21,975 nt of DNA from a virus: positions 1-21,975 of the IMG/VR virus record IMGVR_UViG_3300034356_001749; one strand, written 5' to 3'. Position 1 is the stretch's first letter. Each line of letters opens with the position of its first letter. The position numbers were made by a program, and so were the translations under genes. Below the pieces are notes generated by a model. The model was not told the origin of the DNA. It saw nothing but the letters and a program-made list of their open reading frames with translations, and did no database searches. Below, one piece after another: positions 1 to 5,075 of the stretch.

Positions 1-29
1 GTTGCTCTATCCAGCTGAGCTACAGGACC
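1..29 (-). tRNA. 5' part of a tRNA, cut by window edge
   Basis: On the minus strand the sequence begins GGTCCTG (acceptor strand), followed by T8, A9, the D-stem GCTC, a nine-base D-loop AGCTGGATA, the matching GAGC and A26. This is the canonical first third of a tRNA. The anticodon lies outside the window, so its specificity cannot be read. It starts 6 nt downstream of the stop codon of the neighbouring minus-strand gene, so it is probably co-transcribed with it. Phage tRNA clusters near such small-gene arms are common. Confidence 0.85.
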
Positions 30-35
30 ATTTGG

Positions 36-299
36 TTATCTGTTTACCATATAGATAAACATGCAGACAACAAAGATAATGAATCCTGCTAACATCAGTT
101 GAAGTGGAAGCATTGCCATTTCATGTTCTAAATCATCAATTTTTTGTTCAATACAATATTGCTCATACTGTAAATCACTGAGATAATGAGCTTTTATATC
201 TGGATCCATTTTAGAAGCATAAACTTCCGCAATCTCCCATTCTTTCTCAGCCCATAGGACATTTAAATCTCCAATCTGTTGTTTTCTTGACCGTTTCAT
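36..299 (-). CDS. small C-terminal-anchored membrane protein, unknown function
   Basis: This 87-aa protein has a charged, helical, probably coiled-coil N-terminal two thirds (rich in E/K/Q, residues about 1-62). One hydrophobic segment follows near the C-terminus (LQLMLAGFIIFVVCMFIYMV, about 66-85) and ends in a short NR tail. The topology suggests a tail-anchored protein with a cytoplasmic coiled coil. It starts 3 nt after the stop of the upstream gene at 303-506, so the two form an operon that continues into the tRNA. I do not recognise the family. The ATG lies in an AT-rich leader without a Shine-Dalgarno. Confidence 0.7.
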   Translation of the reverse strand: MKRSRKQQIGDLNVLWAEKEWEIAEVYASKMDPDIKAHYLSDLQYEQYCIEQKIDDLEHEMAMLPLQLMLAGFIIFVVCMFIYMVNR

Positions 300-302
300 A
301 AT

Positions 303-506
303 TTATTTTTTATTGTGTTCTACTTCAAAATGCCATTCACATGCTCCCCATACTACAGTACAGAATATTAAACACTGTACAATCCATGCTAGAGCATTGT
401 AATTATCAAAGTTAAAGGCAGAACCAAGTGTCATCATACCTTCAAGCAATAATGCACATAGTGCAAGTGTAGCCATTCGGCCTACTAAACCAATTGTATT
501 TTTCAT
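303..506 (-). CDS. small two-TM membrane protein, unknown function
   Basis: This predicted 67-aa protein (MKNTIGLVGRMATLALCALL...) has two hydrophobic stretches, about residues 5-28 and 36-55, and a charged C-terminus (EWHFEVEHNKK). A longer reading frame runs upstream to 656. I chose the ATG at 506 because its context, TGATTATGAAA preceded by CTATTTATTTACT, matches the start region of the 856-1764 gene almost base for base. The extra N-terminal residues of the longer frame look like translated leader. It forms an operon with the 36-299 gene. Function is not recognisable; a holin-like or membrane-modifying role is only a guess. Confidence 0.6.
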   Translation of the reverse strand: MKNTIGLVGRMATLALCALLLEGMMTLGSAFNFDNYNALAWIVQCLIFCTVVWGACEWHFEVEHNKK

Positions 507-525
507 AATCATATTTTTTAAAATC

Positions 526-538
526 AGTAAATAAATAG
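526..538 (-). promoter_or_regulatory. shared upstream element CTATTTATTTACT, copy 1
   Basis: The 13-mer CTATTTATTTACT (minus strand) lies 19 nt upstream of the ATG at 506. The identical 13-mer lies 17 nt upstream of the ATG at 1764, and both starts have the context GATTATGAAA. It could be a promoter or a translation-initiation element; the sequence alone does not decide. It differs from the AACAGCTC promoters used further right. Confidence 0.45.
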
Positions 539-805
539 TTACCCGGTGATAAGAACATATAGACACAGATAAATTCAAGTACAAAATCAAAGACCTTCTC
601 TCCCACAAAGGCAAAAACAAAGAATAAGACTCGGTTTTTGTCAGCCAATTGTACACCTCTAGGTACTTAACCTGTCTGACTAATGAGTTCTATCTCAGTA
701 AAAGTTGGAGAGAAGCGGTAGATTTTAATGTAGTTAATAAATCTTTTTGTAAGGGCTCAAGGCCCGATATAAGTCTTTTTCTGGATTCTTATCACCAGAC
801 ACAAA

Positions 806-840
806 GAGCAAGAGAATCAGCTTATGCCTATCTCTTGCTC
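806..840 (-). terminator. 10-bp perfect hairpin downstream of the 856-1764 gene
   Basis: GAGCAAGAGA (806-815) pairs perfectly with TCTCTTGCTC (831-840) across a 15-nt loop, about 16 nt after the stop of the minus-strand gene. On the minus strand it is followed by TTTGTGTCT, a poor T-tract. It may be a weak or factor-assisted terminator or a 3'-end stabilising stem. Confidence 0.45.
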
Positions 841-855
841 ACCTATCAGTCCCTA

Positions 856-1764
856 TTACTCAGCAGTAATAAACATGTCTATTACTGGCTGAAATCTAGG
901 GTCAACACTAATTCTTAGTGCAGCAGCGGCTTTAACCTGCTCTTCACGAGCAGCATTAAAGTCAGCATTCTCTTTCTGTACCTGATTACGGTACGCTTCA
1001 AATGCTTGTGATCTAATCTCAGATTGCTTACTTGTTTCAGCATCATACTGAGCCCATAAGTCTGAACAAACTTTCTGGATGCGTGCATTCTCATCACTCA
1101 CTAGGTTCTTAACCTTAGCTTTGAAATAGTTTACACGTTGCTCATATGTTCTATGTGCAGAAGCAATTTGCTCATGAGTAGCTAACAACTCCTGAGAAGT
1201 GTGATGCTTGTTAATTTTAACAGGTGTTCTTTCACCATCTTTAACACTCATCCACTCAATTGAGGGCAAGTCAGCTACTTCTCTACGCATCTTGTCTAAT
1301 TTACCACGGTTGTGGATAAATTGACCAAGATGAGCAGCCATAGCCTCAGCCTCCAAATACTCAGAGTGTTCAGATCCAGAAAGTTGTTCCCAACCCCAAG
1401 ACTCTGATACATTAGCAGGAACATCAGGTTCAGGAATCTCATCAAACTCCGGTCTTACAATATGACTAGAATCAAAGCTAGTATGAATGAGTCTGCTAAT
1501 AACAGAGTCTTTCTCCTTAATAGCTTCCATCAAGAATGCCTGAGTAGCATGTAGTCTACCTTTCTCCTTGAGTAACTCAAGAATAGCTGAAGGCATAGGA
1601 TATGCATCAACTAATGAGTAGCTATCACGGCCAACAACAATAGACTTAGAACATACATTGTATGACTCCAACTCACGTTGAATTTCCAATGCACGTTGGT
1701 TGCACAAGTTACTAATAGATTGTGCTTGGGACATAGAAAGTCCTTTTGTAGATAAATGTTTCAT
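856..1764 (-). CDS. 302-aa coiled-coil phage protein, unknown function
   Basis: This soluble protein has no membrane segment. It has helical, charge-rich N-terminal (about 1-110) and C-terminal (about 150-290) regions. Between them is an acidic, proline-containing linker (FDEIPEPDVPANVSESWGWE, about 107-126). The C-terminal half is strongly coiled-coil-like (ARIQKVCSDLWAQYDAETSK...). It is the largest gene of the left arm. I do not recognise a catalytic motif. Its ATG sits in GATTATGAAA and shares the upstream CTATTTATTTACT element with the 303-506 gene, so the two are probably controlled alike. It could be an early phage scaffold or host-interacting protein, but that is not supported by any motif. 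Confidence 0.75.
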   Translation of the reverse strand: MKHLSTKGLSMSQAQSISNLCNQRALEIQRELESYNVCSKSIVVGRDSYSLVDAYPMPSAILELLKEKGRLHATQAFLMEAIKEKDSVISRLIHTSFDSSHIVRPEFDEIPEPDVPANVSESWGWEQLSGSEHSEYLEAEAMAAHLGQFIHNRGKLDKMRREVADLPSIEWMSVKDGERTPVKINKHHTSQELLATHEQIASAHRTYEQRVNYFKAKVKNLVSDENARIQKVCSDLWAQYDAETSKQSEIRSQAFEAYRNQVQKENADFNAAREEQVKAAAALRISVDPRFQPVIDMFITAE

Positions 1765-1781
1765 AATCAGAATAAAAATTA

Positions 1782-1794
1782 AGTAAATAAATAG
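1782..1794 (-). promoter_or_regulatory. shared upstream element CTATTTATTTACT, copy 2
   Basis: The 13-mer is identical to the element at 526-538 and lies 17 nt upstream of the ATG at 1764. The surrounding leader is very AT-rich. Confidence 0.45.
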
Positions 1795-1814
1795 AATTAA
1801 TAAGTTACAAATCA

Positions 1815-2110
1815 GAACCCCTCTGCACTCAGTTGTAATCCTGTTTCATTCCCGGTCTAAAGTAGAGTAATCACTCTCTACTAAAATAGCCAGTTCGTCA
1901 ACATATCAGGTGATTAATCCTGTAGCGGTCTCCATGAATTACAACTGCTCACCCTTGGGAAGTGAGTTATGGTGCATTAGTTCAGTCCTTAAGGTATATG
2001 GACCAAAACCTACTGTCTTGTAACTACACTGGACAGTCCCGCGCCAGCAGCTTACTGGATAGAAGATTCACGAGTTTATAGTCAGAACAATCTTCAAACA
2101 ACCTGACTTA
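1815..2110 (-). ncRNA. candidate structured noncoding RNA, possible pseudoknot
   Basis: This stretch has no usable ORF but many complementary pairs. A 10-bp perfect long-range helix joins CAGTTGTAAT (1830-1839) to ATTACAACTG (1938-1947) and encloses a 7-bp hairpin AGTAGAG/CTCTACT (1861-1867/1876-1882). ACTGTC/GACAGT (2012-2017/2032-2037) contains an inner TGTA/TACA stem. GAAGATT/AATCTTC (2062-2068/2089-2095) interleaves with AGTCAG/CTGACT (2080-2085/2103-2108), the geometry of an H-type pseudoknot (or two alternative stems). CTCAC/GTGAG-type small hairpins lie between. It starts 5 nt after the stop codon at 2114, so it could be an autonomous RNA or a long 3' UTR. The minus strand is inferred from neighbouring genes. 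I could not match it to a known class; no tRNA arm or convincing intron core is visible. Confidence 0.4.
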
Positions 2111-2113
2111 AAA

Positions 2114-2275
2114 TTATATGCTATTCTCAATTGAAGTTTCCTGAGATGCATTATTAGCATCTTGTCTTCTCTCTTCATAGCACTGCTGACACTCATGAAC
2201 TTCATCACAAGTGCAAGTTAATTCCGGTGAAATACTGTATAACATATACATATCTCTTGCATCTTCAAACATCAT
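2114..2275 (-). CDS. 53-aa cysteine-rich small protein
   Basis: The frame reads MMFEDARDMYMLYSISPELT, then CTCDEVHECQQCYEERRQDA, and ends NNASQETSIENSI. Four cysteines in the pattern CxC-x6-CxxC (residues 21, 23, 30, 33) with a histidine at 28 suggest a small zinc-binding knuckle. It begins 3 nt after the stop of the 2279-2458 gene, the tight spacing of an operon. A second ATG overlaps (2272), giving a one-residue shorter version. No family recognised; the structured segment 1815-2110 follows directly. Confidence 0.6.
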   Translation of the reverse strand: MMFEDARDMYMLYSISPELTCTCDEVHECQQCYEERRQDANNASQETSIENSI

Positions 2276-2278
2276 AGT

Positions 2279-2458
2279 TTAATAGTTATAGAATGGAACA
2301 ATGTGTAAGTATAGTTTATTACCTAATTCATCAAGAGGATGATGGTCTGTAATAACATCTGCCTTAGCATATAACTTATTGCCACATATGTAATGTGTTG
2401 GTGACTCATTAGTCACACGGTCATATATAGTCTGACCATCTGAGATAAATCTTTTCAT
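2279..2458 (-). CDS. 59-aa small protein, unknown function
   Basis: The frame reads MKRFISDGQTIYDRVTNESP, then THYICGNKLYAKADVITDHH, and ends PLDELGNKLYLHIVPFYNY. It looks like a small mixed alpha/beta protein with two GNKLY repeats (residues about 26-30 and 46-50), possibly a short internal duplication. The ATG at 2458 lies in an AT-rich leader (ATCTTCTATGAAA). Upstream is the TATATAG repeat cluster rather than an AACAGCTC promoter. It probably forms a two-gene operon with 2114-2275. Function unknown. Confidence 0.6.
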   Translation of the reverse strand: MKRFISDGQTIYDRVTNESPTHYICGNKLYAKADVITDHHPLDELGNKLYLHIVPFYNY

Positions 2459-2761
2459 AGAAGATATATTTAGGGGGGTAATGGGACTATTCCCGGAGTC
2501 TTTTACTGTCTTCTAACTGTATATAGTAATAGAACATATAGAGATAAAACTAATAGTTTATATAGTAAAGCATATAGTAGTAAGTATATAGTAAGAGTTA
2601 TGTACTTATGTAGTTTTAGCCATATATTCCTGTTCTGTAAGTCTTCTAGTTGATTTTATGTTAGCTTAGTTAAGTATAGAAAGGCAGAGAGGTTTTTAGT
2701 CCATAACTCTGAAACCCCCGTCCACACTAGGATCCGTACCATTTTATAACAACAGCATAGG
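2459..2761. other. 303-base gene-free stretch
   Basis: No gene is supported. The stretch holds the short leader of the 2279-2458 gene (with an unusual run of C's on the minus strand near 2473-2478), the TATATAG repeat cluster at 2520-2594, and about 160 bases with no clear structure before the terminator at 2762. It probably contains the promoter for the 2114-2458 operon. Confidence 0.5.
2520..2594. repeat. TATATAG/TATATAGTAA repeat cluster
   Basis: TATATAGTAA occurs exactly at 2520-2529, 2559-2568 and 2585-2594. Close variants lie at 2571-2580 (CATATAGTAG) and 2535-2541 (CATATAG). The last three units are spaced 12-14 bp. They could be protein-binding iterons, stacked AT-rich promoter elements or simply low-complexity DNA. 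TATATAG also recurs in the gap around 3445-3452 and 3512-3520. Confidence 0.45.
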
Positions 2762-2798
2762 TAAAAAAACAAAGCACCCTAACGTTAGTTAGAGTGCT
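2762..2798 (-). terminator. intrinsic terminator of the 2806-3144 gene
   Basis: The minus-strand RNA reads AGCACTCTAAC-TAAC-GTTAGGGTGCT then TTTGTTTTTTT. The 11-bp stem has a single U-G wobble that pairs only in the minus-strand transcript, which confirms the direction. Confidence 0.9.
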
Positions 2799-2805
2799 AT
2801 GTGGG

Positions 2806-3144
2806 TTAGGCATTAACAGCCATGCTTGCCACATTTGAGAAGTCAAATGTTGCAACAGCAGGTGCTTGTTCGCCTGCTTTGTGAATCATCTTGGTTTCAA
2901 TGACCTCACCTGTGGCTTGATTAACAGCCTTATAATCAGAAACTTGTAAATCAGCAGTAAGCTGAGTACCAATGGACTTAGCCAATAAGGTACGTGAAAG
3001 GGTTTCTGTACCTTTCATGAAACGCACATGGTAACGTTGGTTACCTTCTGCATCTTTTTCCTTGTTAGGAACTACCTCAATGCCTGTGGCATTTAGTAGT
3101 TGCTGAAAACTAACAATAGAACGGGTGTTTGAAAATGTTGCCAT
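2806..3144 (-). CDS. 112-aa soluble phage protein, unknown function
   Basis: MATFSNTRSIVSFQQLLNAT begins a soluble, probably beta-rich protein with alternating hydrophobic/polar segments. Examples are RYHVRFMKGTETLSRTLLAK (about 37-56) and a hydrophobic, alanine-rich C-terminus (ATFDFSNVASMAVNA). It contains no cysteine and no catalytic motif I recognise. It has its own AACAGCTC promoter at 3176-3197 and its own strong terminator at 2762-2798, so it is monocistronic. Its leader (about 30 nt) is longer than those of the sister cassettes, and its stop codon lies just outside the terminator hairpin. A nucleic-acid-binding or inhibitor role would be a guess. Confidence 0.75.
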   Translation of the reverse strand: MATFSNTRSIVSFQQLLNATGIEVVPNKEKDAEGNQRYHVRFMKGTETLSRTLLAKSIGTQLTADLQVSDYKAVNQATGEVIETKMIHKAGEQAPAVATFDFSNVASMAVNA

Positions 3145-3175
3145 TTTGGTAAAAAGATTAAGTTAACAATAAATA

Positions 3176-3197
3176 TCAATATGGGTTAAGAGCTGTT
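3176..3197 (-). promoter_or_regulatory. early-type promoter, copy 1 (drives 2806-3144)
   Basis: AACAGCTC-TTAACCCATA-TTGA on the minus strand. It shares an extended upstream TTCGCAGCTTT block and the ACCCAT spacer with copy 2 at 3396-3417, so these two look like a duplicated pair. Confidence 0.75.
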
Positions 3198-3228
3198 TTC
3201 TAAAGCTGCGAACGAAGTGAGCCCTAAC

Positions 3229-3265
3229 AAAAAAAAGGTAAGACTCTGTGCACTAGAGCCTTACC
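3229..3265 (-). terminator. intrinsic terminator of the first small RNA
   Basis: The minus strand reads GGTAAGGCTCT-AGTGCAC-AGAGTCTTACC followed by eight T's. The 11-bp stem has one G-U wobble valid only in the minus-strand RNA. Confidence 0.9.
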
Positions 3266-3391
3266 CACCACACCTTTGCAGTCAGTGTGATTACCATTTC
3301 TTGTTCCTAGATGGTTATCTCTGAGGCTTAATCTTACGGTTCCGCTTTCCGCCTGCTTGTACTTCACAGGATAAATAGTAAGATATACGAA
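3229..3391 (-). ncRNA. candidate phage small RNA 1, about 160 nt
   Basis: The unit is bounded by an AACAGCTC promoter (3396-3417) and a strong terminator (3229-3265), with no convincing gene between them. The RNA can fold with a closing helix ATCTTAC/GTAAGAT (3378-3384 with 3331-3337). This encloses a CCTG/CAGG hairpin (3367-3370/3352-3355) and a short CGG/CCG stem. A CACAC/GTGTG hairpin (3285-3289/3269-3273) and the terminator stem follow. A 61-codon frame across it starts inside the promoter core and reads through the terminator, so I treat it as spurious. It sits among single-gene early cassettes, so it was probably made early. Function unknown. Confidence 0.6.
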
Positions 3392-3395
3392 TATA

Positions 3396-3417
3396 TCAAA
3401 ATGGGTCATGAGCTGTT
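3396..3417 (-). promoter_or_regulatory. early-type promoter, copy 2 (drives small RNA 1)
   Basis: AACAGCTC-ATGACCCATT-TTGA on the minus strand, with the same spacing as the other eight copies. It is preceded by TTCGCAGCTTTT, which is shared with copy 1 and may also form a small AAAGGC/GCTTTT hairpin. Confidence 0.75.
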
Positions 3418-3471
3418 ATTAAAAGCTGCGAAGCCTTTATATACTATATATAGACAATCCTAACACTACCC

Positions 3472-3487
3472 TTGATTATCAGGCAGT
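3472..3487. repeat. 16-bp repeat TTGATTATCAGGCAGT, copy 1
   Basis: An exact 16-mer that is also present at 3920-3935. It contains the palindrome TGATTATCA and can form an imperfect hairpin with the preceding ACTACCC. It lies in the short gap between the 3544-3852 terminator and the small-RNA promoter. Confidence 0.6.
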
Positions 3488-3530
3488 TACAAATTGTTGG
3501 TCTCATTTCTCTATATATAGTAGTAGAGAC

Positions 3531-3558
3531 AAAACAAAAGCTCTCAATTAAGAGAGCT
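3531..3558 (-). terminator. terminator overlapping the 3544-3852 stop codon
   Basis: The minus strand reads AGCTCTC-TTAATT-GAGAGCT then TTTGTTTTG. The TGA stop (3544-3546) lies across the loop and 3' arm of this hairpin. Confidence 0.85.
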
Positions 3559-3852
3559 CAAGTTGAATCCATTAGCAATACTGAAGTCCATTGGCTTTGG
3601 GAATCTTATTCTTCTAAACCCAACAGGCTTACCATTAAGAAACTTAAAGCCTTTCCATCTACCTGACTGAAAATCAACCTGTTTCACTTGTATAAGAGTA
3701 TCCTCATCAAGACTATTAAGGTCATTTTCACCAAAGATGTGGACTATTAAATCCTCTCCAGATGTAGTGCGGACAAGGCATTTAGCAAATGGTGTGTCGT
3801 TTAGGGCTAACTGAACATTAGATACAAACCCTACAAAATGTGCATATAACAT
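3544..3852 (-). CDS. 102-aa soluble phage protein, unknown function
   Basis: This small protein appears beta-rich: MLYAHFVGFVSNVQLALNDT, then segments such as TSGEDLIVHIFGENDL and VDFQSGRWKGFKFLNGKPVG, and ends FSIANGFNLSSLN. Basic/aromatic runs (GRWKGFKFLNGKPVGFRRIR, about 67-86) could bind nucleic acid, but no family is recognised. The frame extends upstream to a TTG at 3873. That TTG is the conserved TTGA of the promoter, so I take the ATG at 3852. It is monocistronic, with its own promoter (3870-3891) and terminator (3531-3558). Confidence 0.75.
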   Translation of the reverse strand: MLYAHFVGFVSNVQLALNDTPFAKCLVRTTSGEDLIVHIFGENDLNSLDEDTLIQVKQVDFQSGRWKGFKFLNGKPVGFRRIRFPKPMDFSIANGFNLSSLN

Positions 3853-3869
3853 ATAATAAGTTTTAAAAT

Positions 3870-3891
3870 TCAAGAGAAGTTATGAGCTGTT
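3870..3891 (-). promoter_or_regulatory. early-type promoter, copy 3 (drives 3544-3852)
   Basis: AACAGCTC-ATAACTTCTC-TTGA on the minus strand, ending 17 nt before the chosen ATG. Confidence 0.8.
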
Positions 3892-3919
3892 TTACTAAAA
3901 ATGCTCATTTTATAACTGC

Positions 3920-3935
3920 TTGATTATCAGGCAGT
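3920..3935. repeat. 16-bp repeat TTGATTATCAGGCAGT, copy 2
   Basis: An exact copy of 3472-3487. Here it is extended upstream by ACTGC, giving a hairpin ACTGC-TTGATTATCAG-GCAGT (3915-3935) between two early cassettes. It may be a secondary terminator or a protein-binding palindrome. Confidence 0.6.
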
Positions 3936-3969
3936 GAGTCTACTTGCTCCACAGGCTGGAGACAAAAGT

Positions 3970-3990
3970 AAAAAGGGGATATTACTCCCC
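3970..3990 (-). terminator. terminator containing the 3982-4203 stop codon
   Basis: The minus strand reads GGGGA-GTAATA-TCCCC then TTTTTACTTTTG. The TAA stop (3982-3984) lies in the loop. Confidence 0.85.
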
Positions 3991-4203
3991 TTGTACATAG
4001 TAAGCATCAGGTGCTTGAGCATATATTTCTTCAAGCTCATTAATTATTCTAATAAGCTCTTCAGTGCTAATATTATTTTTATAATCAACACTATACTCCA
4101 TATGACTTACTTCTTCATATTTTGTATCATCACTTATTAAAGCATTAATGCCATGGATAGCATTTAAAAGTTTTTCTTTTGTTTGGTTTAAAGTAAATTT
4201 CAT
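3982..4203 (-). CDS. 73-aa small helical protein, unknown function
   Basis: MKFTLNQTKEKLLNAIHGIN begins an acidic, mainly helical protein: two amphipathic helices (about 5-25 and 46-63), separated by a polar stretch (SDDTKYEEVSHMEYSVDYKN). It has no cysteine pairs or enzyme motif. Its own promoter (4219-4240) leaves a 15-nt leader, and its own terminator overlaps the stop codon. It is one of the chain of single-gene early cassettes. Function unknown; small acidic early phage proteins often bind host enzymes, but nothing here proves that. Confidence 0.7.
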   Translation of the reverse strand: MKFTLNQTKEKLLNAIHGINALISDDTKYEEVSHMEYSVDYKNNISTEELIRIINELEEIYAQAPDAYYVQGE

Positions 4204-4218
4204 AATATATAGTTTAAT

Positions 4219-4240
4219 TCAAAAATTGTTATGAGCTGTT
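4219..4240 (-). promoter_or_regulatory. early-type promoter, copy 4 (drives 3982-4203)
   Basis: AACAGCTC-ATAACAATTT-TTGA on the minus strand, directly abutting the T-rich tail of the upstream gene's terminator. Confidence 0.8.
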
Positions 4241-4265
4241 AAAAATATAAGGGAGTTAGACTCCC
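4241..4265 (-). terminator. terminator containing the 4256-4585 stop codon
   Basis: The minus strand reads GGGAG-TCTAA-CTCCC then TTATATTTTT. The TAA stop occupies the loop. The T-tract runs straight into promoter copy 4. Confidence 0.8.
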
Positions 4266-4585
4266 CTATATTGTGTGCTCAATCTGACATATGCTGTATC
4301 AAGCTTGTCACTGTCCACTTGGTCTTTGACATACTTAACTGCACTCAAGACAGCTGTGAGTTCTTCCCAAGTGAGTCTTACACCTATAAGTTCTTCTTTT
4401 TCCCACAATGTCTTGTATAGCTCTGTATTTGCTATTTCTTGTTGCAGAGAGTTTCTTATATCCATATAGGCCCATAGTCTACCAATATCAGATGCATCTA
4501 ATGAGTTCTTCTCACCTTCTAAATTGAGACACTTAATGTTATCACTAAGCATATCAATTACTCTTAATAATGTGTTTGTATCCAT
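4256..4585 (-). CDS. 109-aa helical protein, unknown function
   Basis: MDTNTLLRVIDMLSDNIKCL begins an all-helical, acidic protein. Predicted helices cover about residues 3-22, 31-59 (SDIGRLWAYMDIRNSLQQEI...) and 71-92 (TWEELTAVLSAVKYVKDQVD). It ends RLSTQYRGV. It has no membrane segment and no catalytic motif I recognise. It has its own promoter (4602-4623) with a 16-nt leader and its own terminator, with the stop codon in the hairpin loop. Function unknown. Confidence 0.75.
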   Translation of the reverse strand: MDTNTLLRVIDMLSDNIKCLNLEGEKNSLDASDIGRLWAYMDIRNSLQQEIANTELYKTLWEKEELIGVRLTWEELTAVLSAVKYVKDQVDSDKLDTAYVRLSTQYRGV

Positions 4586-4601
4586 AATGTATAGTTTTAA
4601 A

Positions 4602-4623
4602 TCAAGATGAGTTATGAGCTGTT
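4602..4623 (-). promoter_or_regulatory. early-type promoter, copy 5 (drives 4256-4585)
   Basis: AACAGCTC-ATAACTCATC-TTGA on the minus strand, abutting the preceding gene's terminator. Confidence 0.8.
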
Positions 4624-4624
4624 A

Positions 4625-4656
4625 GAAAAAATAAAAGAGGACCTTAATAGTCCTCT
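4625..4656 (-). terminator. terminator containing the 4644-4859 stop codon
   Basis: The minus strand reads AGAGGAC-TATTAAG-GTCCTCT then TTTATTTTTT. The TAA stop (4644-4646) is in the loop. Confidence 0.85.
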
Positions 4657-4859
4657 TCTAGAATTAAACCTACCACATTGTCTCTCTTTGCTTGAGAGAT
4701 AATGTCTTCTATGGCCTCATTAGTCCATCCACGTAATAGTGTAATGGCTCTTTCACTGAGACCTTCTCCAAACTTTAGGATCATGAGTCCGTCAAGTTCA
4801 TCAATAAGGTTTTGTTTTCTGCTATTAGTAGCAGAGCTGATAAAATAAATTGCAAGCAT
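4644..4859 (-). CDS. 71-aa small protein, unknown function
   Basis: MLAIYFISSATNSRKQNLID starts with a short hydrophobic strand (residues 1-9) and continues into helices (about 14-30, 35-60). The acidic C-terminus reads GLILEEDY. The hydrophobic start is too short for a signal peptide or membrane anchor. It has its own promoter (4879-4900) and stop-in-hairpin terminator. No family is recognised. Confidence 0.7.
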   Translation of the reverse strand: MLAIYFISSATNSRKQNLIDELDGLMILKFGEGLSERAITLLRGWTNEAIEDIISQAKRDNVVGLILEEDY

Positions 4860-4878
4860 GTGGCATAAATTAATTGGT

Positions 4879-4900
4879 TCAAGAAAGGTTATGAGCTGTT
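4879..4900 (-). promoter_or_regulatory. early-type promoter, copy 6 (drives 4644-4859)
   Basis: AACAGCTC-ATAACCTTTC-TTGA on the minus strand. The seven-T tail of the small-RNA terminator runs directly into it. Confidence 0.8.
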
Positions 4901-4927
4901 TAAAAAAACAGACTTAACGTATCTGTT
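4901..4927 (-). terminator. intrinsic terminator of the second small RNA
   Basis: The minus strand reads AACAGA-TACGTTAAG-TCTGTT followed by T's. The stem is 6 bp and the T-run continues to promoter copy 6. Confidence 0.75.
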
Positions 4928-5075
4928 GTGAGGAACTCCCCCTTCCGTCAGAAGGTTTGGCAACGGTTAGCTTAAAGACACTAACAAACGGTGTTATTAA
5001 AGACATATCTTCCCCAAGCTCTCTGAGCTCAGCCATTGGTTGTATTACAACCACCCACCCAACCGAGAAGATATG
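4901..5075 (-). ncRNA. candidate phage small RNA 2, about 170 nt
   Basis: A full promoter-terminator unit (promoter 5076-5097, terminator 4901-4927) with no credible ORF. It folds strongly: a perfect 11-bp helix GACATATCTTC/GAAGATATGTC (5067-5077 with 5002-5012) lies at the very 5' end, so its outermost bases may fall just upstream of the real start. The helix encloses GGTTGT-AAT-ACAACC (5038-5052) and AGCTC-AGA-GAGCT (5017-5029). It is followed by GTTAG/CTAAC (4966-4970/4981-4985), CCTTC-TGACG-GAAGG (4941-4955) and the terminator stem. A G-rich run (GGTTGGGTGGGTGG) is exposed in the first domain. The layout resembles small RNA 1: a 5' closing helix around two hairpins, then 3' hairpins. Function unknown. 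Confidence 0.65.

Larger units (their letters stand above)
507..855. other. 349-base gap between minus-strand genes
   Basis: No convincing gene is seen. The stretch holds the leader of the 303-506 gene, a small hairpin (GGGC 753-756 with GCCC 762-765) and a perfect 10-bp inverted repeat at 806-840 just downstream of the 856-1764 stop. Open frames exist on both strands but lack a recognisable protein or good start context. Confidence 0.5.

Noticed and set aside
442-648. 68-codon minus-strand frame MADKNRVLFFVFAF... overlapping the 303-506 gene
   Set aside because: It lacks an ATG start (begins at TTG), overlaps the better-supported membrane protein in another frame and ends in non-protein-like sequence. 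The hydrophobic middle keeps it worth remembering but not annotating.
649-918. 89-codon plus-strand frame
   Set aside because: Opposite strand to all neighbours, overlaps the 3' end of the 856-1764 gene and contains the inverted repeat at 806-840; no protein family or start context.
1815-2110. tRNA or group I intron in the structured segment
   Set aside because: No TTC arm or acceptor stem for a tRNA, and I could not line up a convincing group I core; there is also no interrupted gene on either side.
3224-3409. 61-codon minus-strand frame MTHFDIFVYLTI...
   Set aside because: Its ATG lies within the conserved promoter core upstream of the expected transcript start, and the frame reads through the terminator hairpin and T-run. 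The region is better explained as a small RNA.
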